This document shows, one piece after another, positions 1-8,759 of a stretch of 64,000 nucleotides of DNA (the stretch's first letter is position 1; each line of letters starts with the position of its first letter). The position numbers and the translations under genes were made by a program. The notes under the pieces were generated by a model. It did no database searches, was not told the origin of the DNA, and was given only the letters and a program-made list of their open reading frames with translations. The stretch is from the NCBI GenBank assembly GCA_964019695.1, contig OZ026524.1:64177066-64241065 (forward strand). The letters run 5' to 3'. This DNA is from Loripinus fragilis. Lineage: Eukaryota; Mollusca; Bivalvia; Lucinida; Lucinidae.

Positions 1-4
1 TTTT

Positions 5-135
5 TCTTAGTTGATGAAGGGAGAGACTGTCATACCAATGATGGCCCAACATTTAATGCTGGCTTGGTAACCTTGTGATTTTTTACTGGAGATCCATACC
101 AGTATTGCTAGAAAACCCTATAGTTTTGTGATAAC
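5..135 (-). mobile_element. Fragment of the GGATCC-ended MITE family
   Basis: The window opens inside a copy of a short non-coding repeat that recurs at least eight times in the window (best full copies 52188-52483 and 56370-56673). Shared words are 'gatggcccaacat', 'gctggcttggta', 'accagtattgct' and 'accctata'. The terminal inverted repeat 'catgcgcggatccaga' is not preserved here, so this is a truncated copy. No coding capacity. Confidence 0.6.
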
Positions 136-189
136 ATGGTTTCTATCACATCACAAGACATGAAGGGTACATAGGACTCAGAAAAAAAA

Positions 190-777
190 GAGTTCAGTTA
201 AATAATAAAAAAAAATCCTGTATTAGTGCAGGTAATCGTCTTGTTTGCTGGCATCAATGACATAATACATGGATGGACTACAGACACAGTAATATTTCCC
301 AAAGCATGTAATAGGCTGTGGGAACCCCACTGCACTATGGATGACGCACCAGCAAATCAGAAAATAAATTTGTTTTCAAAGTTTTAGTTTTGTTCTAAAT
401 TTCGGGAAAGGCGTTATTTCCATTGATTAAATGCTCTCGCATTCAGTAAACAAGCGGTAAAGGCCCTGGCGAGACTGTGCGTATGCGCAAACTCGTCTGA
501 GCCTTCACTGTAAATAAATTTATGATAAACGAACGTTATCTATCTTGTAATATAACCATATTCTAGCTAGTTTCATTAGATGAGCGACGTGATTTATGTA
601 TAAAGTTTATCATCTTGTATAAACCAGCAGTAGAGGCTATGGCGAGACTGTGCATATGCGCAGACTCGTCTTGGCCGACACTGTGAAACATATGACGAAA
701 AACCGTTGCTAATGTTGTGGTCGTTTGCAAAAAAACAAAGGCGCAGACCAGCCGACGCATCGGCGCATTAGCTATGC
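190..777. other. Non-coding stretch with two hairpin-like repeats
   Basis: I see no gene. Two short related words, near 467-500 and 640-675, read 'gcgagactgtgc' followed by a 'tatgcgca' palindrome and 'actcgtct'. They belong to a dispersed hairpin family also seen at 30560, 31840, 38236, 45100, 47850, 57105 and 59470. Confidence 0.5.
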
Positions 778-853
<76 letters not shown>

Positions 854-856
854 ATA
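777..856. repeat. (TAAA)n microsatellite
   Basis: About 19 uninterrupted copies of a 4-base unit, a perfect AT-only tract of about 78 bases. Confidence 0.95.
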
Positions 857-1515
857 CTAGATTCTGAGTAATTCAAATTAATGTTGAGCTCACTGAAGTT
901 CACAAACTCCTGTTCCAAATTCTTTCGGCACTAATTGATCAGATTAGATTCTTTAATGAGCTTGTTCGGTTCTATTATTGATCAAAGTCAAGAATATTAT
1001 TCATTTAATGATGGTCCCTTGATTATATTATGATGCAAGCGGACCGTGAACAAGTTTAACTGACCAGTCAATTGTCCAGCTGTAACAATGCATGAAAAAG
1101 GGCCAATTGAGTATATGCGTTATTATTATTAATATATTCCATTGCATGCCTAAAACACCCACTAAGAATCATCCGTGCCATGGATTCTAGAAAAATGCAG
1201 CCAGGACAAATGTTCCAGTAATCGACTGTTAAAAAATATGGTAAACTGCCACTAACGCAAGTGGCAAGGCACGGCACGGCACGGCGGGGGCTCTCCTACT
1301 CCTGACACATGTCAAATCGCCATTAAAATCATTATTTCGGTAAAAAATAATGTATTTTTGTATTGGCAATTGTTAATAATACTATTTGCAGATGACAGAG
1401 AAAAAAATACGGAATTACACCTCATAGTGCTTCGGGAAAGGAAAAATATATTTCTGGCGCTGCAGATTTCGGCGCGGCAGCGCGGCACGGTCCTGGCTTT
1501 CATACCCAACAAATT
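857..1515. other. Non-coding, no feature recognised
   Basis: AT-rich sequence. Open frames here are short and show no recognisable protein pattern. The only local oddity is three copies of 'ggcac' at 1268-1283. Confidence 0.4.
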
Positions 1516-1517
1516 AT

Positions 1518-1666
1518 AGTCCATTTCAATGATCATAATTAGGAGACTTGCAGATGTAAGATTGTTTCGGATTGGTGGATAATTTAGATAGTCCGTTTCA
1601 ATGAGCATAGATAGCAGACTTGCAGATGTAAGATTGTTTCTGATTGGTGGATAATTTAGAGTAAAG
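1518..1666. repeat. Two-copy tandem repeat, unit about 74 bp
   Basis: The block starting 'agtccatttcaatgatcat' is repeated immediately as 'agtccgtttcaatgagcat'. Both copies share 'agacttgcagatgtaagatt' and 'gattggtggataatttaga'. About ten mismatches separate the copies. Confidence 0.85.
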
Positions 1667-1679
1667 TCGAATATAGACA

Positions 1680-2512
1680 GCTCCCGCTGAAAAAGCGTCG
1701 GGGATATTGCAATCGCCTCCGTCCGTCCGTCCGTCTGTCCGTCCGTCCGTCACGCTATCTCCTCCTAAACCATTGGACTAAATCCAGCCAAATTTGGTGT
1801 GTGGGTTGCTCACATGAATGGGGTGTGCAACGGCACTTTTTTTTTTGGCCCCGCCCCCTGGGGCCCTGCGGAAGGGCCTAAAGGTCAAATATCATCAAAT
1901 ATCATTAAAACTCAATTACAAAGACAATTTGAAAGATTCTTTAATCAAACTTTGTGTGTCTTCTCACACATGAAAGATATTAAACATATCAGACAGGATT
2001 TTCATTTGGCGGCCTGGGTCATGCCCTAGGGGTCGGACTTGGGGGTACCGTGGGGGGTTGGGGGGTCAAAAAAAATTTTTTGCCGAAATTCAACCAGATT
2101 TGGTGTGTGAGTTTTCTTATATGAAAGGCATATGCACCGGCGCCATTTTTTGGGTGCCCACCCCCTTGGGCCTTGGGGAGGGGCCAAAAGGTCAAATATC
2201 ATTAAATCTGAATTCAAAAGTCAATTTCAAAGATTTTTAAACCAAACTTTGTGTATCTTCTCACAAATGAAAGATATAAAACATATCAGATGGGATTTTC
2301 ATCCGGCCGCCTGGGTCATGGCCCGGGGGTGGGACTTAGGGGAATCGTGGGGGGGGGGGGGGGGGGGCTGGGGGGTCAAAATTTTTTTTTTTTTAGAAAT
2401 TCAACCAGATTTCGTGTGTGAGTTACTCACATGAATGGCACATGCAACCGCACAATTTTTTGAGTCCCTGCCCCCTGGGGCCTTGGGGAGGGGTCAAAAA
2501 TTTAATTTTCTG
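1680..2512. repeat. Diverged tandem repeat, unit about 300 bp, with homopolymer G runs
   Basis: Three units (the last partial) begin near 1790, 2093 and 2398. Each contains 'ttcaaccagatttggtgtgtg' or a close variant, 'ggcatatgcac', 'ggccaaaaggtcaaatatca' and 'cttctcacaaatgaaagata'. A (GTCC)n tract at 1728-1750 precedes the array. Each unit also holds G/C runs, the longest 19 Gs at 2349-2367. The reading frames crossing the array are by-products of the repeat and follow its period. Confidence 0.8.
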
Positions 2513-3053
2513 AACATGGTCATGTGGCATATCAAAATAAACGGGGATGAGCAGTAGACCAGGATACACTGAAAATTTAACCTACGATCAAACTGGTGAC
2601 CTTGGGATGGGGTCAAAGTGTCAATTACCATTAGATTTCTTCGAGAGCGTGGGGATTTGCGATGGCGCGCCATCAAATGTGTTCTAGTTTTTGTGTTGAC
2701 ATAGGCAAACGGTGCAGACCCAGATCAGATGTCACAGAACAGGCTGTCTGATTAGAGTGTTAGTTTCTCAACATATATATACATGGGATGATCCTAATGT
2801 TCTGATCCTGGCGTGATATCTCTGTAACCAACAATGCAATATGCATGAAAATTGTACCAAATAAAAATACATTCTTTGTCTATACACCCCTCTGACAAGT
2901 TTATGTCACTTGAAGGAGTGACCGGAAATACACCCCAAAACAGCCATACCCACGATGCACTGACCTATCAAGCAGGCTCTGCACATTAGAGACCTCACAA
3001 TTGAGACAAAAGCAGTTTCAGCATTTCGATTTCATGGCTGCTCAATTTTCATC
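2513..3053. other. Non-coding, no gene recognised
   Basis: No supported gene. Near 2706-2750 lies 'gtgcagacccagatcagat', a member of the dispersed 'cccagatcagac' hairpin family. Confidence 0.4.
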
Positions 3054-3059
3054 CCTTCG

Positions 3060-3153
3060 AGTAGTATAGGCGCCGGTATACCGCATTTGACGTCACGACG
3101 TCAGATCCAAGATGGCGGTCCCCACGACGTGAGATCCAAGATGGCGGCCCCAC
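3060..3153 (+). repeat. Left terminal inverted repeat of the Polinton-like element
   Basis: It begins 'agtagtataggcgccggtat' and mirrors 5289-5382 with few mismatches. It contains a perfect CRE palindrome tgacgtca (3088-3095) and two 'aagatggcgg' boxes (3109-3118 and 3138-3147). A third box lies just inside at 3166-3175. Confidence 0.85.
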
Positions 3154-3175
3154 GAAGTCAGATACAAGATGGCGG
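3088..3175. promoter_or_regulatory. CRE palindrome and three YY1-type boxes
   Basis: TGACGTCA (CREB/ATF consensus) is followed at about 30-base spacing by three copies of AAGATGGCGG, which matches the YY1 consensus known from animal initiator promoters. The match is by motif only. Function is inferred. Confidence 0.5.
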
Positions 3176-3313
3176 CTCCTGTGGCGCGTTCAGTTACACC
3201 TCGGAGGGTGAGTCAACGCTCTAGACCACGAGAAGGTAGCGTCACGTCCTAGAGCGCGGTGTCGTTCTTCTTCTCTATATACAAGGGGTATCTACGGGTG
3301 AGGGGCCGCTCAT

Positions 3314-3711
3314 TTATCGAACGAACACGGATCTGGAGGAGTCTATATTGAGGATTTCCGGGAAGGTAGCGTATTGGATCAAGGTGGCGCTTTCTGGTAA
3401 GGGCTTGGCAAACTTCGTTTCTAGTCGGCAGTGCCCTTGTCTCTTGATATTGAATGAGTAGAAAGTATCAATCTCCAACGCGTATAAGCAATAGCCTTTA
3501 ACATAGTCATTTTGTTTAAAGTTTATATCGTTCCGAAAGCACGTCAGCGTTCTGTAACAGTCCACGTACTGATCAGCCTCGTAATTGGGTGGTAAAGGCT
3601 GAGAGGGATATGATTGTCCATCAACGTAGAAGCCCACTGAAGGAGCATATTGCGCAATTATTTGCTGTTCGTCCTTTAGTATCTCAATGAATTCCAGTCC
3701 GAAGTTGCTGT
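3314..3711 (-). pseudogene. C-terminal fragment of a Polinton-type capsid-like protein
   Basis: The open frame runs from just after a stop codon near 3711 to a stop at 3314. It has no ATG at its head, so it is the tail of a longer protein whose 5' part is gone. The pattern 'GYCLYALEID', then 'RLETKFAKPLPES' about 20 residues on, then a hydrophobic 'LIQYATFPEILNID' near the C-terminus, resembles the end of proteins annotated as F54H12.2-like in animal genomes. I associate these with double-jelly-roll capsid proteins of Polinton-like elements. That link is from memory of the family pattern and needs a profile search. The deletion junction lies between this frame and the next one upstream (3729-4001). 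Confidence 0.45.
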
Positions 3712-3728
3712 CTTACGCCCTCCGTCCC

Positions 3729-4001
3729 TTATACTATCCTCTCCTTTTGCTTAAGCTCCGATTTTGCCATTTCTAAAGCTTGGACTCCTGGGGTGACCAG
3801 GTTCACTACAGGTTTTTCCTTTTGTCTCATTTCTTTCAACTCTCTGTTTTTCCGTCCACTACCCACAATATAATGACCCTGACTGTCACATTCCGCGTAG
3901 CCATCTCTAACATCCAGCAAGTGCTGATACCATTTGTCGGGATCCAAGACATACGGAATCCACTTCTGCTGTTGGTAATCGTAAACGAGTCTAGTGCCCA
4001 T
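3729..4001 (-). CDS. Hypothetical 90-residue cargo protein of the Polinton-like element
   Basis: The intact frame starts MGTRLVYDYQQQKWIPYVLD. It carries an aromatic, basic N-terminal half, a 'GHYIVGSGRKNREL' segment and a charged, probably helical C-terminus. I do not recognise a domain. It sits directly upstream of the capsid-like fragment on the same strand and is separated from it by about 20 bases. In capsid operons that position often holds a small structural or accessory protein, but here that is only inference. The ATG was chosen because it is the first in the frame. Confidence 0.5.
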   Translation of the reverse strand: MGTRLVYDYQQQKWIPYVLDPDKWYQHLLDVRDGYAECDSQGHYIVGSGRKNRELKEMRQKEKPVVNLVTPGVQALEMAKSELKQKERIV

Positions 4002-4040
4002 CTCATATGATCGATTTCCTCCTTTGCGCTTGAGTTATTC

Positions 4041-4205
4041 TTACGCTCTATTCATACACACGGGGCGAGAGTCTAGTTCACTATCATCAAGCACCTCGAT
4101 TAATCGCTCAGCAGCCTCTCTGGCTTCGCGCCTTAGTTGTCTACATCTCATCCGAAACAACAGTTCATCAAACAAAGCTATACACATAAAAGTAATGGCG
4201 AACAT
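4041..4205 (-). CDS. Small protein, 54 residues, hydrophobic N-terminus plus charged helix
   Basis: This frame was found by reading the 240-base gap between its neighbours. It starts MFAITFMCIALFDELLF, a hydrophobic or amphipathic head. It continues with a helix rich in Arg, Glu and Ala ('RREAREAAERLIEVL') and ends with an acidic tail. The shape fits a small membrane-active or scaffold peptide. Its strand and position between the PC4-like gene and the 90-residue gene support it being real. The function is unknown and short length limits confidence. Confidence 0.4.
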   Translation of the reverse strand: MFAITFMCIALFDELLFRMRCRQLRREAREAAERLIEVLDDSELDSRPVCMNRA

Positions 4206-4242
4206 ATTTACGCCTACTCAATACTTAATCCTTTTTTCTTAG

Positions 4243-4773
4243 TTACCAGTTTTCGTGGTCTTTCGGGTTACACTCTGAACACCGTAATGCCCCTAACTGA
4301 TTCATGTGATCACTTTGCACGTAACAGGGTACGACCCCGTCTAGTTCGGGTAAGGCCCTTCCAATTTCTGTGAAGAGTTCTTTGACGGCAATGTATTCTA
4401 GGGGTCTCAGGTATAATCCCTTTTTTGTAGGTATCACCTCTTCTTGCGGCTTCCAATACTGCCTTATATCCATACATGCGCTGCCCTCTGTGATGGTACA
4501 ATAAACGTTCCCTCCAAGATGACTCTTATAGTTTTGTTTCTCTGTCCTCGCTTGATCCGCATATTCTAAGTAATCCACCCAATTCTTCAATCGCATCAAG
4601 GTTAAGCTGATACCTTTTTTAGTCGGTTTGTCATCTTTCCATTCTCTCAGGTCAACACGCAGTTCACCTTTCCATTCTGTGACCTCGATAAAGCGATCAT
4701 TTCCGAGACTAAATCTGCATCTAGACATGTTTACTGTTTGACTGTCAGAATAGATATGACTAGATTGCTGCAA
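4243..4773 (-). CDS. PC4/SUB1-like protein with two related domains
   Basis: The frame has 176 codons. A second ATG at 4728 (MSRCRFSLGNDRFIEV) gives about 161 residues and begins right at the domain, so it may be the real start. The first domain (about residues 20-75 of the long form) has the PC4 pattern: 'RFIEVTEWKGELRVDLREW', then 'PTKKGISLTLMRLKNW'. The second (about 88-145) repeats it with 'GGNVYCTITEGSACMDIRQYW', then 'PTKKGLYLRPLEYIAVKEL'. PC4 folds bind single-stranded DNA and act as transcription coactivators or ssDNA-binding proteins. In a Polinton-like element such a protein could serve DNA replication or transcription. The C-terminal tail has a Cys pair (CSEC). Confidence 0.7.
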   Translation of the reverse strand: MQQSSHIYSDSQTVNMSRCRFSLGNDRFIEVTEWKGELRVDLREWKDDKPTKKGISLTLMRLKNWVDYLEYADQARTEKQNYKSHLGGNVYCTITEGSACMDIRQYWKPQEEVIPTKKGLYLRPLEYIAVKELFTEIGRALPELDGVVPCYVQSDHMNQLGALRCSECNPKDHENW

Positions 4774-4877
4774 AGTGCCTTATAAAGTGAGAGGTCTCTT
4801 CTAATTGGTCAATTATCCAGTCATGCGATTGGTCAACCTCCTCCTCCTCACTCCTGATCCCTCCTCTTCATTCTCCT

Positions 4878-5330
4878 TCACGACGTAGAAGAGTCCTCTT
4901 GGTCTTCAGAGGCTTTTTCGGTTTCTATATTATGATTCGGCCATACGTCCATAAATAAATCTTTTCTGAGTTTGATGGCTTGTCTGATAGAGTCCGCCTG
5001 ATTCATATCGTGTTGGTTCTTGAACGATTTAGCCGATTCCAGTATTCGCTGTTGAACAGGATTCTCTTGTAGCTCGTAATAATCTATTAGAAATTGGGCG
5101 TAATCTCGTCTGAGTCTTTTGCGGATAGAAGGCAAATCATCATTGGCTGCGAGATGAATAGCTTTATCAGAACTAAAACCTTGCTCTTCATAGGCATTCA
5201 CTTTAGCTTTTAACTGCTCTACGTTCTCCTGCCTGATCGGATTTTGAAATCTCCTGTTCCAGATGTTGGGTTTAGAGCGCTCATCTCTTAGGGGACCGCC
5301 ATCTTGGATCGGAAGTCGTGGGGCCGCCAT
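4878..5330 (-). CDS. Hypothetical 150-residue protein starting inside the TIR
   Basis: The frame starts MAAPRLPIQDGGPLRDERSK. Its ATG lies within the 'aagatggcggcc' box of the terminal repeat, so promoter element and start codon overlap. The body is rich in Glu, Gln, Lys and Arg and predicted largely helical ('VEQLKAKVNAYEEQGF', 'IRKRLRRDYAQFLIDYYEL'). The tail is acidic (EKASEDQEDSSTS). I recognise no domain. It is the first gene of the leftward cluster and could be regulatory or DNA-binding, but nothing in the sequence proves that. Confidence 0.5.
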   Translation of the reverse strand: MAAPRLPIQDGGPLRDERSKPNIWNRRFQNPIRQENVEQLKAKVNAYEEQGFSSDKAIHLAANDDLPSIRKRLRRDYAQFLIDYYELQENPVQQRILESAKSFKNQHDMNQADSIRQAIKLRKDLFMDVWPNHNIETEKASEDQEDSSTS

Positions 5331-5382
5331 CTTGGATCTGACGTCGTGACGTCAAATGCGCTATACCGGCGCCTTTACTACT
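5289..5382 (-). repeat. Right terminal inverted repeat, doubling as promoter region
   Basis: It mirrors the left TIR. Read on the minus strand it gives the CRE palindrome, then two 'aagatggcgg' boxes (5324-5333 and 5296-5305 on the plus strand). The first box contains the ATG of the 150-residue reading frame. All internal frames point away from this end, so it is the likely promoter side. Confidence 0.8.
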
Positions 5383-5407
5383 CCTTCGCAAACATGTCCT
5401 GTTCATT

Positions 5408-5950
5408 TGTTTGTTTGATTTGATTTTTTACGTCCCATCACCAATCTTTTGCCGGGCCGCCTAGCGCAGTTGGTAACGTGTCTGGCTACAGATGCGTGCC
5501 TGACTGCAGATTCAGGGGTCGCGAGTTTGATCCTGGTCCCACCCCATACTTTCGTGGAGATTGATCATGAAATTATTTCTACGGTCATTCTCCTCCCTCC
5601 AGCTGATTTATTCAAGAAGGGTTGTTGTTTGTTACAAGCAAAAGTATGTGCACGAATTACTGGTTAACCGCTTGTTCAAGCCTGCCCAGGAAAAAGTGTG
5701 GTTAGGTGAACTGACCGTCCCGCCATGACCATAGCTGTTGACTTGGGACGTGAAGCAACAAAAAAAAAAAACAAATCACCAATCTTTCAGTTATGTAGGG
5801 ACGAGTCTTCCTGGGTTGGACCGGTACTAAGCTAGGATAAATGTGTCTTGCTCAAGGACCACAACGCAGTGACGCTGGTGAGGCTCAAACCCCCGGCCCT
5901 TCGGTCTCGAGTCAAGCACTCTACCACTGATCCACTGCGCTCCCGCAAAC
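5408..5950 (-). mobile_element. tRNA-derived SINE (family B), minus strand, split by another SINE
   Basis: On the minus strand the head reads 'gagcgcagtggatcagtgg' and 'ggtttgagcctcacc', resembling tRNA A and B boxes, followed by the family tail 'gtccttgagcaagacacatt'. The element is interrupted at 5450-5774 by a family A SINE. Other family B copies are at 16643, 41641 and 55735. Confidence 0.8.
5450..5774 (+). mobile_element. tRNA-derived SINE (family A) with 13-bp TSD
   Basis: The head contains 'ctagcgcagttggtaacg' (A box) and 'ggtcgcgagtttgatcc' (B box), and it ends in an A-rich tail. The target duplication 'atcaccaatcttt' is exact at 5437-5449 and 5775-5787. The body word 'tggagattgatcatgaaat' is shared with the copy at 31981. 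It is nested inside a minus-strand family B SINE, so it is the younger insertion. Confidence 0.9.
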
Positions 5951-6515
5951 ATGTCCTGTAAATATGGCGAACTTTCTATATCATCTGGGTTTCCTAGGCC
6001 CTTGAATGTATGGCTATGCAACTGTCAGCTATTATCAAATTATGGACCACTTGAAGTTTGGACCGGCCCATACTGCCATAACAACAGATGTATTAAAGGT
6101 AAAAAATAGGCAAACTTAGATGAACTGACTTGTGTCTGAAGCAATTATGAATAGTCGGTATCGTCGGAGACTGATAGTAACCCACATGAGAAAATTAAAA
6201 CGAGTCCACAAATCTGATCAATATTCGACGGTACACTTATTTGCATGTCTATATTTGAAAATAAACCCCAATAAAGTGTCCAAAGGAGCATTATATGGTT
6301 AAATGATGTAATGTGGGATTAAACTGAGCACAAAGCATCCATCTGAAGCCAATGACAATTTTGAAATTTCTTATTTAAAAGCAATCATTTTTTTGGATAA
6401 AAAAAATTAAACCTTTTTGCAATATTGCAATTAAGTACTCAAAATAATATTGATCTTTATTAGGTTCAGCATGTTTTTATTCCAAAATATTAGACAAAAA
6501 TAGAATATTCCCCGA
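5951..6515. other. Non-coding AT-rich stretch
   Basis: I see no gene, RNA or repeat that I can support. Confidence 0.4.
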
Positions 6516-6639
6516 AATGAATATTCTGCAATGTATTCAAAATGTCGTAGTTGTCAATTTCAATGTCGTCATAAGAATTGTGCTTTAAATGTTGAATCAA
6601 CACAACCTGTCGCCATTGTAACATTTGAATGGACATTAA

Positions 6640-7490
6640 AAGTAACAAAAAGTAAAAATACAATGCAATTTTAGGGTGCCTAGACTTACTGAAACGAAAC
6701 CAAAATACCAGAACGAATCCAAAATACTGGAATGAAACATTAAAATAATAGTGAAACATATACAGGTGCCTAAATGGCTTATGGATATTACAAATGCTTT
6801 TCTTATTTGAGTTTTGTTTCATAATAATGTATATATGATGAGTATTTTTGAATTTATGCACATCTTTTAGAGGTTAATACTAATTACAGAAAGAAATATA
6901 TCACTATTTCGGAAAGCTTTAAATTACTGAAATGCAAATGTGCATCAATTCAGCATGGACTGTTTTACTTTTTTTTTTAAAAAAAATAAGATAATTGTGT
7001 ATAGATATATTTGTTTTAAGAAGAAGCTGTTTATATCTGTGCTAATTAAAGAAAGGAGATATGGGTGATCAGTTGAAAGCAGTTGAATTACCTAAACGCA
7101 CTTTGAGATAAATTATCAAAACGCACTTTAAGATCCATTGAAAGTAGTTGAATTAACGAAACACACTTTGTATTAACGTTTTCTTGCGATTTGAGACTGT
7201 TTTGTTTGTATGATTCACAGAAATAAACCAGGTGCATAAAAGCTTAAATTGATCTTTATCAAGTACTTTTTTCCAATTCATCCTGTCCCAATCCCAAATT
7301 ATGTATTTTCCCAAAAGGTTATTATTATTAAGAGGCCGTTTGGGTAAATCAACATCGTACCTGTATACTTGTATATGTTTCCATATTATTTTAATGTTTT
7401 GTTCCGGTATTTCCGTTTTGTTCCGGTATATCAGTTTCTTTTAGGTAAGTCTAGGTACCGGCAATTTTATTTTGTGGCTTTAAAGATGCA
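6640..7490. repeat. Inverted repeat pair (arms about 140 bp)
   Basis: The segment 6650-6790 (words 'ctagacttactgaaacg' and 'cattaaaataatagtgaaac') recurs in reverse complement at 7365-7480 ('ttattttaatgtttt', 'aggtaagtctaggtacc'). Roughly 575 bp of AT-rich sequence lies between. It is probably a fold-back or TIR element with eroded ends. The 123-residue frame covering the left arm is not a convincing gene. Confidence 0.6.
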
Positions 7491-7869
7491 GGGCTTTAAA
7501 GATTCAGAATCAAATATTATTATAATTCTATAGCATGAAAACAGGCCAGTGGTATAGAGTTGGCCATATATAATGTGTTGTAATAATTAAACGAAACAGT
7601 TTAGCGAGAAATATTATAAACATTATAAAGGTAAAAACTCGTTCTTTTGAATGATGAATAGTATGCTTCTCAAAAATGTCTCTGGACAAAGCTACAAGGT
7701 AACGATCAGAACTTTTGAACCATTCCTCGTATATTTTATTAAATTACGTCTTAGTTTAGTGTTCATTTTGAGGAACAAAATGTTAGTCCGGCAGTATTCG
7801 GGCGAATTTTAGGAGGACCTGGAACTTGATTTTAAACTTTTTTTCTTTGTTGATTCTGGTAGTGCATAC

Positions 7870-8290
7870 ATTGTCCTTGAAAATTCCGAGTGATGCCGCT
7901 CTGGCATCATTGAGCGTTTCGATATATCCAAGATGGCGTCCAAAATGGAGGCCAATTATAAGAGAAAATTATGTGATACGGAAAAAATGTGTCAAACCCA
8001 TTTCTTTCTTAAATTGTTGTTATGAAGTTGGAATCTAACTGAACACGCTTAGCTTGTAACCAAATAAAATAAGAATGCTGCCAAGATGGCCGCTAAGACG
8101 GCAGTTTATCACAAATAATATAAGAGAATCTTCCCTGAGACAGACAAATTCCTGAGATTTGCATGCAAAATGCTTATTTAACTGATTCTTGAATTACAGA
8201 CATCATCCTTGTGATCCCTTTGCATCACTCAGCATTTGATATATTCAAGATGGCGTCCAAGTTCGTAGCTAACAAAGTTTAAAAACCCTG
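7870..8290. repeat. Degenerate repeat units carrying 'aagatggc' boxes
   Basis: Three units of about 170 bp centre on 7930, 8085 and 8250. They contain 'gatatatccaagatggcgtcc', 'gccaagatggccgc' or 'tatattcaagatggcgtcc', preceded by a 'catcattgagc' or 'catcactcagc' word. The same unit appears inverted at 16990-17400. Confidence 0.6.
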
Positions 8291-8442
8291 GGAGCGGCAT
8301 CCTACCTGTAGGCATTATATTATTATGATGGGTTTGTAACAGTGCACTGCTTATACAAACATACATATATAAAAACACGAACCTGGCATGCATGTAGAAC
8401 AGAGTTGCACTGTACATACAGGCATATCTGAGACTGGCACCA

Positions 8443-8678
8443 GGGCCCAAAATTATAATGCTTCCTTAAAGGTAAGGGAGACTTAAGTTAGATTTTAATT
8501 AAAATAGCGTTTCAAACTTATTAAAATCAAAATGGTTTCGTTTTTTTCTGTAGATCACAAAAGTATCTTTGATGCATCGATCCTGGTAATTTATTAAACA
8601 TTTTATGTAACATGTTGACATATCAGTACTTTACTTAAGTCGTCCTTAACTTTAAGGAAGCATAGTAACTATGGGCCC
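8443..8678. mobile_element. 236-bp MITE with about 45-bp TIRs
   Basis: The left end 'gggcccaaaattataatgct' plus 'tccttaaaggtaaggga' is mirrored at the right end by 'tccttaactttaaggaagca' and 'tagtaactatgggccc'. There is no coding capacity in the roughly 140-bp core. Confidence 0.8.
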
Positions 8679-8759
8679 AGATCAGCAAACGTGTCTGATG
8701 TGATGACACCTCTGTACAAGTAGCACCAGATTTGTATCCATCCTTCTATCTACACCCAA

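Larger units (their letters stand above)
3054..5388 (-). mobile_element. Miniature Polinton/Maverick-like element with TIRs and 6-bp TSD
   Basis: The element proper is 3060-5382. The hexamer 'ccttcg' occurs immediately outside both ends (3054-3059 and 5383-5388), giving an exact 6-bp target duplication. Both ends start 'agtagta' and stay inverted-repeat related for about 94 bp. Five reading frames all lie on the minus strand, leaving only short gaps. Polintons typically have 6-bp duplications, 5'-AG termini and a double-jelly-roll capsid gene. No DNA polymerase B, integrase, protease or packaging ATPase is visible in 2.3 kb, so this is most likely an internally deleted, non-autonomous derivative. 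The frames are largely intact, which suggests a young insertion or selection. Another small TIR-bounded virus-derived element is the main alternative. Confidence 0.6.

Noticed and set aside
5450..5560. tRNA gene
   Set aside because: A and B boxes are present, but the body, A-rich tail and target duplication show a SINE. The same holds for 16643, 31981, 41641 and 55735.
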